A DNA stretch of 64,000 nt from Anas platyrhynchos (Eukaryota; Chordata; Aves; Anseriformes; Anatidae), in assembly GCF_047663525.1 (NCBI RefSeq), contig NC_092591.1, forward strand, positions 32,149,001-32,213,000, read 5' to 3'. Below, piece by piece: positions 35,601-49,120 of the stretch (position 1 is its first letter; each line of letters starts with the position of its first letter). Position numbers and translations under genes: made by a program. A model generated the notes under the pieces. The model was given only the letters and a program-made list of their open reading frames with translations, searched no databases and was not told the DNA's origin.

Positions 35601-38600
35601 AGGTGCTCAAGGTTTTGGGTTCCTGACTTGTGATCTGTTCAGCCTGGAAGTCAGCGCCCAGGAGCCTGAGCAGGCTGTGTGGCCACCTGCAACATCACAC
35701 GAGGATGGAGCTGTACTGCAGTTCTCCACAACCAAGACCTGCCTTCATCAAGCTTACATCTGCTTCACGCCCTCAGACCATCCACGTGGATCTGAATTGC
35801 ATCCTGTTAACTGAAGACAGCAGCTATTCTGCTTTAACAGAGCTGTGAACTGCACAGATCGGTGGGCTTTGTGGCTGTTTTCTTTCATCACCACAAAACT
35901 CAGCAGATTCTCCATGCTGCCATCTTCTTGCTGCTCTGTGCAGGCAGGATCCTTTGTCTTCCAGAGGGTGCCATAAAAGTGGTTAAAGACTACTGGATAG
36001 AGTCACAGTTTGCCGTACCCTCTTGCCCAGAACTTTCTAGCCTTTCTTTGTTCTGTAGACACCTCACGTGCATTTGAGCCAGCCCTAAAGTTCACAGCAA
36101 GCTACCAAGAAACTCCGGGCTAGGCAGAGAGTGGGCTGCCGTGGGATGTGCAATGTGATGTTGGTCTCGTGGCCTGGCTGTGCCTGTACCCGGTTGTTCC
36201 AGACCATCCTTGCATCACTCTCTTCTAGTCCTGCTTTCTGGGTCGTGTGTCCTCCCGAGCTGCCCCCAGCTGCGCATGTGTGTGTCAGTGTGAGCCTCTG
36301 CCAGCCTCTCCTGGGCTGTACCCGGTGCTGCCTCAGTGTCCCTAACCTTTGTAGAGGCTCTGGCTTGTGTGCATCACTACGTTCTGTCTCGTGCTGTCTG
36401 GTGAGTGGCTTAAAAGTGAGACTTGCAAGGGAAAAACAGAAGTGAAAAAGCAGAGGGAGTCTTCTTCTGGCCAGGGTAGGGATAAAAGATAGGCCTAGAG
36501 GCTTCTTGATGTCGTGGCTTGTGTATGTAAATTCTCTGGCTTCCTTTTGCTGCGGCAGTGGTCGTCTGTTACAAACAGGCATCGCTCCTGGAAGCCTCAG
36601 GTTTGCTCAGGTTTGATTTAAGATCTCAGTTGCTGCACGGCAAGTCTAACCAAGCAGGGTTTGGGCACTGGAGCCCATGCAAGGGGGAGGAAACAGCTGC
36701 ATGCTCTGAATACTGCAAATCCAGCATGGGGAAAAGGGTATCTTTCAGGAGGAATGTGTACTAAAGGGCTATCCTGCATATAAGTAGAGATCTTTGCTGC
36801 TTTCTGTGATGTGGTCTGAATGGGATGGTTGTGCTGCAGGGGAGGGAGGAGGGCCTTCTTGAATATAGCCTCAGTAGCCCCTTTCACTGCGCTGTGCTCC
36901 TTCTGCTTTGACAAGAAACCATTGCTCTCAGAGCAGGGTGAGTAGCCAAAAAGACAAGAAAATGTTAACCCTTGACACTGAAGGAACAATTTCACCTCCA
37001 CGGGTGCTAAGAAGTAAGTCATCCTTATGGAAATGAATTGGGGGGGGTGTCCATCTGGGAGAGAACCAGATTTCCCTCAAACTCTGCATATCCAAATGAT
37101 TTGTGACCTGGTTCTCACTTACCCAAATCCCTCAGTTCCCCCAGTGTGTCTGCTAAGCGTGTCCGTGCCCACCTGCCTGGGTTTTGTTCGTGGTGCCAGC
37201 AGAAATACGCTGATGTATGAAGAGTTGCTTTGGAGAAGATTTGGTTTGTTGTCTCTGAAGCCTCAAGAGGTGGCTGGGAGTGTCCTCCCCTAAGATGATG
37301 AGGTTGCTTTATGGGTTATTTGGCTCCTTTGTGGTGGGGACTGTTTTCTGCTGGGGTTTTGACATAGATTTGGCTTGGTTGTGCCACGCTTTGCAGCTCC
37401 TTCCATTTCAGAACGGGAAAATACAACTGTAGATGGAAAAACCTGGGAAGCAGTGAACAGCAGCTTGTTCTGCAGACCCCCTTGGAGAATCTGGTGGGGC
37501 TAACCTGGTCCATCTGTAGAAGAGGCTTGTGATGATGCTTGCTTCTTGTCTCTGGGATGTGGCTGGGCCTGCCTGTTTCTGGGAATTTCTTGGTTTTCAG
37601 GATGTGAAACTGCTTTGTTCTGTGTGCAGGATGAAGCTGTAGGTGAAACAACAGCCACACGCACCAGACCATGAGTAGTCTGGGACTGTGTGCAGAAGGG
37701 GAGGAGCAGTTTTTGTGCCTGTGAGGGGCAGTTTTCCTGTGCCTCCCTGTGCACACATACAAGGGGAGCAGTGGCCTCAGGAGCAGCGTTGCAGGACTAA
37801 TGCTCCGGGTACTCTGCTCTGTACCGGAGGCCTCCATTCCTACATGCTCTGACTCATCCTGGCTTCCAACTCTTCCTCTTCTTTCAGGGCTGGAGCATGG
37901 ACTGTTCTCCGTTCACGTTGCCAATTTGCCAGGCCCTTGGGGTTCAGGTTTCTGCTCCTATACTAGGCCCGTGGCAACTCTGCTGAAAGTCAGGTTTACC
38001 TTTACTGTCAGCTTTGGCAATCTCAATTTCTGCCTTGTTATGGTGGTTTTCCATGCTCCATTACCCCTTTGCTGCCAAGACCACAGCGTAGTGCTGGAAC
38101 TCCCTGTAATCTCTGGCATTTCATCTGCAGGTGATGACAAATATGGAAGGAAAGTCATTTTGTTCAGTGCCTGCCGGATGCCCCCAAGTCATCAGCTTGA
38201 TCACGTGAAACTGCTGGGGTGAGTAGTGTCTTCGGAGGCTGCTATTAACTTCTTAACCCTGACACGATTCCCAGGTACTGGATGCCTGAGGCTAAATCTA
38301 TATGGAGTGTCTTCTTTATCTTGACATGTCCTTGCAAAGTGCTTACGTTCATTGATGGGGATACAAATCCTCTGCTATGGCACGCTAAAAAGAGGCCCAA
38401 AGGAGGAAGAGCCTCTGTGTGGCAAAGCATGAAGCGAGTTCATCAGCTGTCTCTTTTCAGGTACCTGAAATTCACACTGGACCAGTATGTGGAGAGTGAT
38501 TACACACTGGTGTATCTGCACCACGGCCTGACCAGTGAGAACAAGCCATCCCTGAGCTGGCTGCGAGACGCCTACAGGGAATTTGATCGCAAGTGAGTAG

Positions 38601-41600
38601 GGGGCAGCAGGCAAGGGTGTAGCATGCTGCTCTGCAGCCCAACACAGGAGATCTTTCCCCTGCCCCCACGTAGCCTGGTGGTCATAATTTACTATTGCTT
38701 GTTTCTACTGCTTGTGGAGGTGGTTTTCTTTTTGATGCAGGCTGAATCACAGGATGCCCAGCTCTTCCTGGCCAACAGGCAAGCAGCAAAATCAGGAAGC
38801 AGTGCAAGTGTGTCAGCCCCGTGGTATAATTGTTGCTTCTTGGTGAGGCTGGTCACTGCTGCTGGGTGAATCCTGGAATAATGTAGAGCGTGCCCTTAGG
38901 CTGCTGGGCAGCCTGATGCTGCTACCAAATGTGGAAGAGCAGGGTTCTGGGGAGCGGTGAGGCAGAATCCAAAAGGAATGGAGCATCTGGGATCCCTTAA
39001 GCTTGTGAAAAGGTTGGTTCCCCTGCTTAAGGCACAGTTCATCCTTACTTAGCTTCTCTTGGCAGGTACAAGAAGAACATCAAAGCCTTGTACATTGTGC
39101 ACCCAACCATGTTCATCAAGACCCTGCTGATTCTCTTCAAGCCTCTGATCAGGTAGGAAGCCTCTGGGCACCCACATCCTCACACTGATGGGGAGTAATG
39201 GGGCAGTTCTTGGGGGGGGGGGACACAAGATGTGCCCAGGCTGCCGAGCCTGCCCTGCTGGCCCTTGCCCTCTGCTGTCTCCTCCTGTTTCTGAGCTCAG
39301 AAATATTCAGATGCAACACCTACCTACAGAATATGCAGATCTGTGCTGCTCCTTGGTTATCCAGCCAGTTGGAAGTAATGTGGTGCAGGCTCTGCTAATA
39401 ATGGAAAAAGAAGAGAGAGAATTGGTCTAAATAATACTTAATTCATTGTGTTGATGCTGAAATCCTAACTCTGTAAAATAATCAAAAAGTTGTCTGCAGC
39501 TTACTGCTGAGCTTAGGAAGGAGAAAGCCAGGGCTTTAGAGAGGCTGCTTCTGCAAGGGCTTCTGATGGGACCTGGAAAGTCTTGGCATCTCCTGGTAAA
39601 ATATGTGGAGTTGTAGAGCTGCGTGGGCAACACGTCTGTCGTTCAGCCATACTGTTTCATACCCGTCAATGTCTCTTTCAGACCCCTACTCTGCTTGCCT
39701 GTAAGAAGTCCACCCTTCTGCTACTGGATTTCCTGATTCTTTACCTGCTACTTGTCTCTTGTTTTTCAGCTTTAAGTTTGGACGAAAAATCTTTTATGTG
39801 AACTTCCTCAGTGAGCTGGAGGAGTACGTGAAGCTGGAACAGTTGGGGATCCCGAGCCAAGTGCTGAAGTGAGAGTGCTACCTATCTCCCGTTTGTTTAG
39901 GGCTCTACAAGAGGGGATTTTACTGGATGAATGGCAAAGGAAAGAAGAGATTGCACCACCTATGCAGTGTTTTTTGAGGGAGTGGTGGCAAATTACCAGA
40001 CTGTTGTTTCTCTCCACTGTCTCTCCTGTGTGTGCACCCCAGTACCCAGTTCTGTCCTTGAGTTAAAAAAAGCTTCTCCAGTGGAGCACCCATCATGCCC
40101 AGCCACCCCTCAGGGGCTTTCTGCAAGCTATTGACATTAACACTGTCTTGGACCTTGTGGTGTGTATCTGCTCTGGCTGGGCAACTGTTTTCCTCCCTTG
40201 GCACAGTTCGGCTTGTCTTTGAGACTTCCCAAAGTTACCACAATCTTGGTCCAACCACCCGTCCCTCGCACACTTGTGCAACTGTCTCATCACAAACAGT
40301 GCTGCCCTGACCTCTTTCTTGTGCTGTTATCTTCAGCTTCTCCAGCTCTTGATTCCATATATATCTTCCTTCCCTTCTGCTTTTTGTTTTTTTTCTGGCA
40401 ACCAAATATTTATGTGTGTTTATCTAGGGCTGTCTGTCCTGTTTTTGCATAAATGGAACCATGCAAAGGCTGGAGGTGATACTAGTGTGTTAGCAGTGGG
40501 TCATGTGCAGTGTGGGGTTTGTGCTCTTTCTGGAGGTGGACTGGCTTTTTACTATTCTGTCTTGCCACAGATACGATGAATATCTGAGATCCCTGCAGAA
40601 GCCTGCCCAAGTGCCCCAGAAGCCAACACCCCCACGCCCACCACTGCCAAACCAGCAGTTTGGAGTCTCGCTCCAGCAGTGAGTATCTCTGGATTATGTT
40701 GATTTAACTCTGACCTGGTGGATATGAGGTTACTGTATTTATAACTGAACAGCTGCAGGAGTGGTTGTAAAATTTTTTGCAGTTTGGACTTCCGACAAAA
40801 CTATAATCATCCTTCTGAGGAACTCTGTGTTCATGTCCAGGGCCTGACTGACTCAGTTCAGTTCAGCTCTCTTTGTTCCCGGACTAGATCCTAACCTCCA
40901 TCCTAAATTAGAATGAGGCTGTTTCTGCAGCTAAGGCTTACCAAAGGAGAAACAAAACAAGGACCATGAGGACAGCTCCATGCCACTAAAAACTTCGTTT
41001 AAGCGAAGGAAGTACATGAGACGTGGATTGAGGTGTCTTTACAGTGCTATTTTTATTGAGTAGGACTGCAGATCTTTTTTTTTTTTTTTCCATATCATAA
41101 TTACTATTTTAAAAGCACTTCTACTTACCCTTGTACTGATTTCCACCACCCATTCCTGCACAATGACACAGGCAAACACAGACACTGGCAAGGGATAGTG
41201 ATACTGGCTAAGTGCTGAAGGTATTTTTAACCTTGAGTGCAATTTTGTGGCTGTGGAATGAGGAGGGGCCAGCGTTGTGTGTCCAGACAGATCCTCTGAA
41301 TGTGGGAATGCATTCCCCAGCTGCAACACAACATTTCCAAAAGTAATCCCTGTGTTGCTGTGTGTCTGAGCCTGGTAGAGGCCTGAGAGGGGTGAACAGC
41401 TCCATACCAAGTGGTACAGACTGTGCAAGTGAGGGTGGCACAGATGCCTCAGCATCACTAGGCCTTCCTTGACAGCTGTTGTGTTGGTGTGTCTTCCATC
41501 ACAGGAACTGGGTGGATAAGTTTATCCCATGTATGTCTGTGTCAGCTTCCTCCTGCCTTTGCCCACAAGAGGGAAAGACAAAGGCAGTTTAACTCTCTTC

Positions 41601-44282
41601 ACCTGGTTTGTAACTGGCAACCTTGCCTTCTGGGAGCCCTGTTGCCCTGGTGTCTACATGCTATGGTTTTTATGGAAGACAAAGAAAATATTGCTGTAGT
41701 GTGGTAATGATCCCAGACTTGCTCCAGTGAATGACAGCACGATGGGTGAACAGGAGAGAAGGCAGGAATAATGGGTGAACTGGGGGACTGGGATAGCAAG
41801 ATCCTGAGTGCCAATCAAAGGTAGTGCTTGTGTGGGCAACTTCAGTTCTCAGGGGCTGCATGCAGGGCAGAGAGAATGAGTTATTGTAACCTTTTGTCTC
41901 TTCCCACAGTCTAAGGGAGAAGAGCCCTGATCAGTCTCCTGTTCCTCTGGTGGTCAGAGAGACCATTGCTCATTTGCAGGAGCACGGTAAGTGTTAAAGG
42001 GAAGCTGCAGCCCCTCGTAATTTCACATTGGTGGCCTCTCCTACACCCAGTTCCCATCCAGAGTGTAGTGAGAAACAGCAGAGCAGCAATCTAGAATAAG
42101 TTGTAAAGGCCTGACCCAGGGGGGCAAGCCTTCAAGAGACTGCATTTTCATGGCTTGGAAGAACTTTTTCTCTTAGTTGTTCATACTCCCACTTGTATAA
42201 GAATAGCAAATGCTGCTTGTACCCTTTGCCTGCTGCTGGAGGCAGGAAGAATTGCAGTTCTATAAAAAAAAAAAAAAAAGGGACGTGTTGGCAACTGCCT
42301 GAACACCATACAGCATGGATTTATAGTTAAGACCAATGTTCCTAGAGACTCGCACGTATCTGATCTTTCTTCTCCATCTGCTCTCCCTTGACAGCTCTTG
42401 CAACAGAAGGGATTTTCCGGAGATCAGCCAATACACAGGTTGTCAGGGAGGTCCAGCAGAAATACAACATGGGTAAGTGTCCCAGCTCAGCAGAGCCCGT
42501 CTCATTCTCTGACTCCTGTCTAGCTAGAATGGTGTTGGAGCTAGTCCAGCATGGCTCTTCACCTTCTCTGATGAGGCCCCATCCTCACCTTCTCTAGGGG
42601 AGGCCCCATCGGGGATAGACCTGAGTTGCAAGGAAGAAGCATCTGACACTGCATAGTATTTCTGCTGTGTGGAAAGCATAGTTCTTCCCACTCGTGTTTC
42701 CTACACTGCCCTTTTCTGTCCTGAATATTTCCCCATTTCTCAGGGTAGGATATACCACGTTTGTCTAGTTATGCCAGAGGGACTGAAGATGACAAGGAAG
42801 AAACCTGGTCATCTGTTCGGTTTGCTTTTTTCTAATGAGTTAGTGACGGATTCAGCAGTGCTTTGCATATGCTTTTGGGACACATTTTTTCACTCTGTTA
42901 CAAGATGTCATGCTTCATTATCCTCTTACATTCTTTAAAATGCTGCTTCCGCAGTTCTGGGCTCTGACCATCGTGCCACGTTCTTTGGAGGAGATCCTAC
43001 TTTGGCCAGTGAATGCTGAATCTCTGCTTTATTTCCTCAGGCGTGCCGGTAGATTTCCAGCAGTATGAAGATGTCCACCTCCCTGCTGTGATTCTCAAGA
43101 CCTTCCTGAGGGAGCTACCCGAGCCCCTCCTCACTTTTGGCCTCTACAGCCATGTTGTCAGCTTCCAGAGTGAGTTGTAACAAGAGTGTGCTCTATACAC
43201 CCTGCATGTTGCATTGGCCAAAGACAAATCTTCCAAACCACCCTTATCTGTGAAATGGCCAGTCCTGCATGGGATAGCCCGTGCCTTCAAAATGTGCTTT
43301 CACTGGGATGCGTGCTGAGGTATTCATCTTTTGTGTGGAGAGATGAGAATTTCTCATGGGCCCGCTTGTCCCATCTCTCCTGCATTTTAGGTGTGGAGGA
43401 GGAGAATCGTGTGGACATTGTTCGCAAAACGCTCCAAAGTCTGCCAGAAGAAAACTACGAAGTGCTCCATTTACTGACAGCCTTCCTGGTGCAGGTGAGC
43501 TGCTCTGAGATTTGGAAGTTGTCTTCTAGTTCAATTGCCTATGCCTTGCATCAGCTTTTTGCCTGCCTGCTCCCTCCTTCCTTTTGAGAAGAAATGAGTC
43601 TCAAGCTAGGAGATTGCCTCTCTCTACCTTATGTTCCTCTTATATGGGATCTCACAACTGAGAGGTGCAGGCAGGCATTAAGCCAGTGTGAGCTGTACCA
43701 TGGAGGCTGAAAGCTCCCCAAGGTGAAGATACGACAGCAAAAATAGCTGAGTAGAAGATGGGACTAGGAGAGGGGTCACAGATCTACCCTAGATCATTTA
43801 GTTAGTGATGATCTGGACTGCAGAGGTACTGCCTGACAGTGCTCTTGGTCCTATTATCATATGGCCTGATAGTTGAGCCATAGTGGGATGTGGGGAGTGA
43901 CAAGATGTTGCTCCTCACCTCCAGAGTGCTAAAAATCATGTGTTTCCCCCAGCTACCTTCTGGCAGTGGGTCTTCAGCTTCTGCTTGCCGTCCTCCTTCC
44001 AGTTTACCTGGAGAGTCTGCCAGTTCTGGCTTTGGGGAGGGTGGAGGGCAGCTGCTCTGTCGTTCTGTAGGATTCACAACGGTCTCTTTTCTTCCCACGT
44101 AGGTCTCTGCTCACAGTGACAGAAACAAGATGACAAACACCAACCTGGCAGTTGTGTTTGGCCCAAATCTGCTGTGGGCCAAAGATGTAGCCATCACCCT
44201 AAAAGCCATCAACCCCATCAATACCTTTACCAAGTTCCTGCTGGACCACCAGAAGGAGCTCTTTGAGAACGTGGAGGCCTGA
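26667..44282 (+). CDS. ARHGAP1: ARHGAP1 / p50RhoGAP / Cdc42GAP, complete, 12 coding exons
   Basis: Cytosolic and endosomal GTPase-activating protein that speeds GTP hydrolysis by Cdc42 and other Rho GTPases. Coding exons: 26667-26805, 27331-27423, 38131-38218, 38461-38592, 39066-39152, 39770-39868, 40571-40678, 41910-41986, 42395-42472, 43041-43169, 43391-43494, 44103-44282. They total 1314 nt, 437 residues plus TGA (human 439), and every junction keeps phase. The N-terminus reads [22 protein letters not shown]/Sec14 (BCH) domain spans about residues 65-215 ([31 protein letters not shown]). A proline-rich SH3-binding stretch follows (PTPPRPPLP, 231-239). The RhoGAP domain spans about 245-435, with the arginine finger GIFR283RSA and [11 protein letters not shown]. 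The ATG sits in a good Kozak context (CACCATGG). The gene looks intact. Confidence 0.97.
33408..33460 (-). mobile_element. CR1 LINE 3'-end fragment
   Basis: ACAGAACCACAGAA, then GGGTTGGAAGGGACCTTAAA, is the reverse complement of an avian CR1 3' end with a two-unit octamer tail. Only about 50 bases are recognisable. Confidence 0.75.
34214..34990 (-). mobile_element. 5'-truncated CR1 LINE with open ORF2 C-terminus
   Basis: The element starts at its 3' tail, about four TCACAGAA octamers (34214-34247), followed by GGTTGGAAGAGACCTCAAG. On the minus strand an open frame runs from VLHLGRNN (about 34983) to a stop at 34312, about 224 codons with no interruption. It carries the CR1 reverse-transcriptase C-terminal motifs [27 protein letters not shown] and [13 protein letters not shown]. 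The break before VLHLG marks 5' truncation, the usual CR1 insertion form. The clean frame suggests a fairly young copy. It lies in ARHGAP1 intron 2, antisense to the gene, and cannot move on its own as it lacks the endonuclease and most of the polymerase. Confidence 0.93.
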
Positions 44283-47200
44283 ATCCAGGCCAGCCCATTC
44301 CAGCACACTGTGCCCACCTTCCCACCTTCTTTCCCACCTTGTCTTGGAGCTGTGACCAAGCTGCCTCCAGTGTAAAGGGACCATTGATCCCCTGAGTGAT
44401 GAGCAGAATGAGGGCTGTGGAGATGGTGGAGAAAGTGTAAGTAAGCAGCAGATCTCTAGCATCAGGTGGGGATGGGAGCTGGTCTCCCGGCTGCTGGGTG
44501 GAGTCCTCCCCAACCTGCCAGTCTGTGCAGCTCCTCCAGGGCTCATCACCAGCCTGCCGCCCTATAATGACCCGCCTTCCTTTCCTCCTTCCCTCACCTG
44601 CCTTTTTTCTGCCCTCCTGGTCCCTTCCTCAGCAAAGATTTTTTTTGGTTTAAACTCCCAACAGCCCCAGCTCGCTCCCCTTGCCTCAGCTGGGCTACCA
44701 GGGCTAGGGCAGACTTGCTGGGTTCGTGGCAGAGGTGTTCTTGCTCAGTGCCATCTTCCAGCACTGAACATGCATCCTGCCTTCTCCCAGAGGCACCTGA
44801 AGCACTGAAGGGAGCAGGCAGCCCTTGTGCTTCATGTAGCATCGTGCTCTGCACTTCCAAACACCTCTCCAGGTCCACGGTTTTGACCAGCAAGTGAAAT
44901 ACAGGTTCACAGCATGTGGGCTGTTTAGACCTGCCAGACTGCAGCACAGGGAAGCTGAATTCAGCCCGTATTCCTCTGGGCTCACCCACTCCAGGTACTC
45001 TTCAGCTTTTACTGGGGTGAGGTTGCTCCTGTAGTTACCCAGCTCAGGTGTTTTTGTCCCTCCAGCAGCATTTCCAGCCTGGCTGGGAAGGTTTGTGCTG
45101 GACCTGGCTGTGCAGGGGTCTGGCTGGGGCCCTTTCCCAGACGGGAGGAGGTGCCCTGGTGGCATTGAGCTGCTGAACACCGTGAAGATCACTGCCTTGC
45201 CCTGTGGCAGCAACACGAGGCCTCTTGTACTCCTTCAGGCGTGTGTACCTGTGCTGCCAGGCACAGCCTGCCTTGGTTCTTCTTTTTTCTCTTCCTTTTG
45301 AGCAGAACTTTCTCTAGCACAACGCAACAGTGAGCGTGGCCTTGAGGGGAGGTCTGGAGCCTCGCTCTGGGGTGCACCAGGCCTGGCTTACAGGTTTCTG
45401 CCCCGGTGCTGAGCTCTCGTGTGCCAAAGTTGTGAGGGAACAGCTATTCCATGCTGAGGGCCCTGCCCTCGCTCCTCCTCGCTTCATTGTTCCCTTGCAT
45501 CCTGCCATGGAAGCCTCCTCAGATACATCCTCTATGCCCTGGAGAAAACTGGGAGGTCTGGAGGCAGGTTTAGGGCAGGATGTGCCCGGTGCCTTCCCCG
45601 AGCAGGGCATCGCTGTCGGTTTGGGGTGCAGCCTGCTGGTGGCCTGAGCTCAAAGCGATCCCTGCCCTTAGCCTGGGCCCGAGGGAGCTTCTGAAGCGGG
45701 GAGCTTCTCGCCTTATTCCTCTGGTGTTATTTACCTTTGTATCTCGTGCCCTGCATGCCTGGGCCAGTCCCGCTCCCTGTTGCATCTGGCCCCGGGGACA
45801 AACGGTTCGGACCAAACAGAACTCATTTTTTTTACAAGCTACTGGATGCTAAATGGGGTTTGCCTCTTCACAGCCTTTCAGCCTGAACAAAAGCTGGTGC
45901 CCCCGCTGTAATGAAAGGAAGCGAGCTGTGCTGCGGGGCTGGTGGAAGCGGCTCTTTCTGCTAAGCTGAGGAGCGGGGCTGGGTGCGAACACAGGGAGCG
46001 TGGTGGGGCAGCACCCGGCTGGCTGGGAGGAGGCACAGCGGGTGGGAGCTGGGCATTGCTAAGGCTGGAGCCAGAGGTGTGCTAGGGCAGGGCTGGGCCC
46101 CATCCCTTCTAGGTAGAGGGGACGTTGCCCCAAGGAGGCTATGAGGTTGCCGAGTTTCCCTCCTTCAAGAGTAGGACTCTTCCCTGTTTGGCCAAGATAG
46201 GAGCTGCTGCAGTTAGGCTTTACCAGTGGGGAGACTCCTGCTCTGGCTCTGCAGCTGGCTCTGGCCTTGCTTGCATCTCCCTAGAGGAAAGGCAAACCCA
46301 GCTAACTTCTCCAGGGACAAACGAGCTTGGAACAGCAAGTGCCTGTCTGCTGGGGCACGAGGCCTTGATCCTACGCGCAGCTGCAGCTCTGGGCAGGGTG
46401 GCAGGTTGCAGCCCATGCCTGGTGGCCAGGAGCAGCGCTGGTGTAGCTCAGCTGCTCTCCAGGGGGAGAGCCGGGGTCGCTGCAAGTGTCTGTGTTCCCT
46501 CTGGAGTTTGTTGGGTGGCTGTTTTTTCTCGTTTTGTTTTTGTTTTTTGTGAATTTTTGAAATCCTGTTTCCTTTTTTTAGCAAAAAGGAGCCTGGTGCA
46601 CCCCCTGCAGGCAGGGATAACAGCCTGCTCCAGGTCAGTGCCTGCAGGGAGCAGATTTGGAGGGTGTTCAGGAAGCTGCTACTGCTCGTGGTGGGAAAGT
46701 GCTTGAAAATCCTGGAAGGGACCCAGTGTAAATATCCCCTTTCCTCCAAGGCTCCTCATGCGGGAGCTGCCAGGGGCCCTGGAGTAGGCACAGTAACCGG
46801 GGCTGCTTTTACTTCTGCACTCTCCCCTCCTGAATGCCTTCTTTGGAGAAATCCCTCCTGTGATTTGAGCAGGGAACTGGCCTGGGCCTGCCCGCAGCCT
46901 CTGCTGGGTGGATGAAATCCCCTCGCCCGCTGGGCAGCCTCCTCGCGGGGAGCACCGCTGGCAGGGCGCAGGCCTGGCCGGGCTGCTGCTGTCCTCTGCA
47001 TGTCGCTGGGGCCAGGATCTGCTGAGGGTGCCCGTCTTTGTCATTTTTCTCCTCGTAGAGCTGCCCAAGGTCTCTGGTTTGTCTTTCAGGTTAGCGATGA
47101 GCCATTTCTCCCTGCGGGGATGGAGAATTTGCTCCGTTCCACACCTCTGCTTTTTAGCACCTAGGCCATTCCCCCTCTGGGGTGCTGTCTTACCTGCCCC

Positions 47201-47560
47201 CGGTCACTCCCTGCTCCCTGCCCCAAGCTGCGCTGTGGTATCAGAGGTTTTGGGTAGTGCAGAGGGGGCTGCAGCCGTCTGGATGCCTTGTGGCAATGTC
47301 TGCAAATCTGACAGAGAGCTGAGCGCCAGTTTGGTCCCTGTTTCCTCTTTGAAGCACAGGGGCCCCTGTGCAAAATTTTTGGCTTTGCTTTTGTTGCCGG
47401 TGTTCCCTGCCTTCTTTTCTGTCGACGTTCATTAGGTGCAGGGATGGGGTTTTCACAGTGGTATTAAGTCACATTGTTTATTTCCTTCTAATCTGCACCG
47501 ATCTTGTATTTCACGGTTTGCACTTTTTGTATTTCAATAAAAACGGAAATGTAATCCCAG
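44283..47560 (+). other. ARHGAP1: ARHGAP1 3' UTR
   Basis: Long 3' UTR of about 3.3 kb inferred from the distance between the stop codon and the first convincing poly(A) signal at 47536-47541. It is GC-rich in the middle (45300-47000), has T-rich stretches near 46520-46580, and holds only chance open frames. A shorter isoform cannot be excluded. Confidence 0.6.
47536..47541 (+). promoter_or_regulatory. ARHGAP1: ARHGAP1 poly(A) signal AATAAA
   Basis: Canonical hexamer followed within 30 bases by GTGTCTGTCC, a GT-rich downstream element. It is the first canonical plus-strand signal I see after the stop codon. Confidence 0.7.
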
Positions 47561-49114
47561 CTCCAGGTGTGTCTGTCCCGTGGCAGCAGCTGCAGCACCA
47601 CTCCAAGAAGCAGAAGTAAGGCTGGCTGTGCTGCCAGCCACAGCCATGCAGAGAGCTGAATGAGCACGAGATGCCTCGTATGTGAGTAACGCGGGGAGGC
47701 AGGAGTACTTTGCGGGAGCATCAGGCTGGAAAGAGATTTAGAAAAAGAATGAAGTGTTACAAGCTTGGCTCTCTCCTGACAGCAGGAGCCTAACCAGGGC
47801 TGGGCATCCAAGGTGTTACCTCCCTCTGGTGATAAGGCAAGTCATCTGCACAGACCTGCCCTCTCCCCAGGAGAGGGACTGCTCTGACTCCTGCATGTAT
47901 GGTGGTCTTGGGTTAGGGCCACTGCACCCCAGCCCTTGATGCAGACGTGGTTAATTGGCTTTTCCTAAAGGCGCTGTAGTTCCTGATTAAATCAGGAGGC
48001 TTTTTGGCTTGTAGAAAGACTTTTACATCTCAAGTGATTAGGAGTACAGAGAGCACTGGAACTAAAAGCGCTACCCTTGGGCAGTAGCAGGAGCCCTGGC
48101 TGCTTGGCTTGGTGTCTGGCAATGTTGATTCTGATGTTAGCACTTGCCATTATACAGCAGCCTGCTGCTTTTCAGCTTTTATTACCGATTGTGTATCGTT
48201 CAAGGCCCATGCTATCCCATTAAGGGCTTCCCCGTGTTGCCAATTTGCCATCTACATCTTGGCACTGTTCAGTGGGACTTGTGAGAAGCCATCAGCCAGA
48301 TACAAGAAGGCATTTTTGGCACCTGTTCACAAGTGCTACTTTGTGGATGGTCCTTGTGGTCTGATTTACTAATTTATTTACCTGCTGTCACTTGCTGCAC
48401 AGTATCTCATACCTAGAGCTGAAGAGGTTCCTTAACCTTACTACTTCTGTAGGGCCTTTTCATGTGGATGGTGCTTTTGGCTGTAGCCTGTGCGGTCACA
48501 GGTTTCAGTCTGTGACTGAGGCTGGTTAGCAGACAGCCATGAGCTGCGTGCTTCCTCCAAACAGCAGAGCAGCGAGCAGTGTGCTCCTTCACCAGCATTT
48601 GCTGCTGGGATGCTCACACTAGTTCTTCCTGCATCTTTCACATCTCTTCTACTTCTTGTATCAGACTTAAATATTCCCATGCTCTTATTAAGTGTGATAG
48701 TAACAACCACAGAGCACGCACCTTCTGCTTTTTTTTCTACTGCTCTAGGAGGTAAGTTAACATTTCAGCTGGGGTGGGACATCCAGGAAAGTCTGGATCC
48801 AAGAAACTCAGGACCGTTCCCCCCTGCTTGTGTATGGGACCAGGCAGGCACCTGCTTTGTCTTTTTCCTTGCTCTCTTTCTCCCTAGAAGGCAGCCTTAC
48901 TGAGGTCCTGCTAATTACTCCAAACATAGCACAGCCTAGCCCTGGTGGAGGCAACGAGCCTGCTCCATCCTGCACTCAGTGGAAGGCAGCTCACTGACAG
49001 TCCTGTTTCCTGAAGGAGAAAGATTGAGAGGCTGGGACTGTTCCAAAGCGGTCAGTAGATGTGGAGAAAAGCCTGTAACAGAGCAGTGCAGCACTCCATT
49101 GCTTACATAAAAGT
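47561..49114. other. ARHGAP1-ATG13 tail-to-tail spacer
   Basis: About 1.55 kb between the convergent poly(A) signals. It holds the interspersed repeat copy at 48549-48945 and otherwise no feature I can support. Confidence 0.6.
48549..48945 (-). repeat. Degraded interspersed repeat, copy C
   Basis: It aligns by eye with copy A (18804-19240): GCAGCGAGCAGTGTGCTCCT, CACACTAGTTCTT, TTGTATCAGAC, a TAGTAACAA block, ATTTCAGCTGGGGTGGGAC and a final CCTGCTAATTACTCCAAA. It is in the same orientation as copy A, 30 kb away. The family is unidentified; the orientation follows the LTR-like reading of copy A. Confidence 0.5.
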
Positions 49115-49120
49115 TTTATT
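49115..49120 (-). promoter_or_regulatory. ATG13: ATG13 distal poly(A) signal (TTTATT on + strand)
   Basis: Reverse complement of AATAAA, 2.9 kb beyond the ATG13 stop codon. A second minus-strand AATAAA lies nearer the stop at 49439-49444 and could give a slightly shorter transcript. Confidence 0.6.

Larger units (their letters stand above)
27424..38130 (+). other. ARHGAP1: ARHGAP1 intron 2 (10.7 kb)
   Basis: The largest intron in the window. It holds two minus-strand CR1 pieces (33408-33460 and 34214-34990), several A- or T-runs (for example 29963-29998, 31360-31373 and 33252-33279) and otherwise unique sequence. The longest open frames here lack domain features, and the longest of them is the CR1 open frame. 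No nested gene was recognised. Confidence 0.6.

Noticed and set aside
35341..35814. 157-codon plus-strand open frame in ARHGAP1 intron 2
   Set aside because: No domain, low-complexity chance composition, and no flanking splice or promoter signals to support a gene.
46125..46706. 193-codon plus-strand open frame after ARHGAP1
   Set aside because: It falls within the GC-rich 3' UTR, upstream of the poly(A) signal, without any recognisable domain or conserved pattern.
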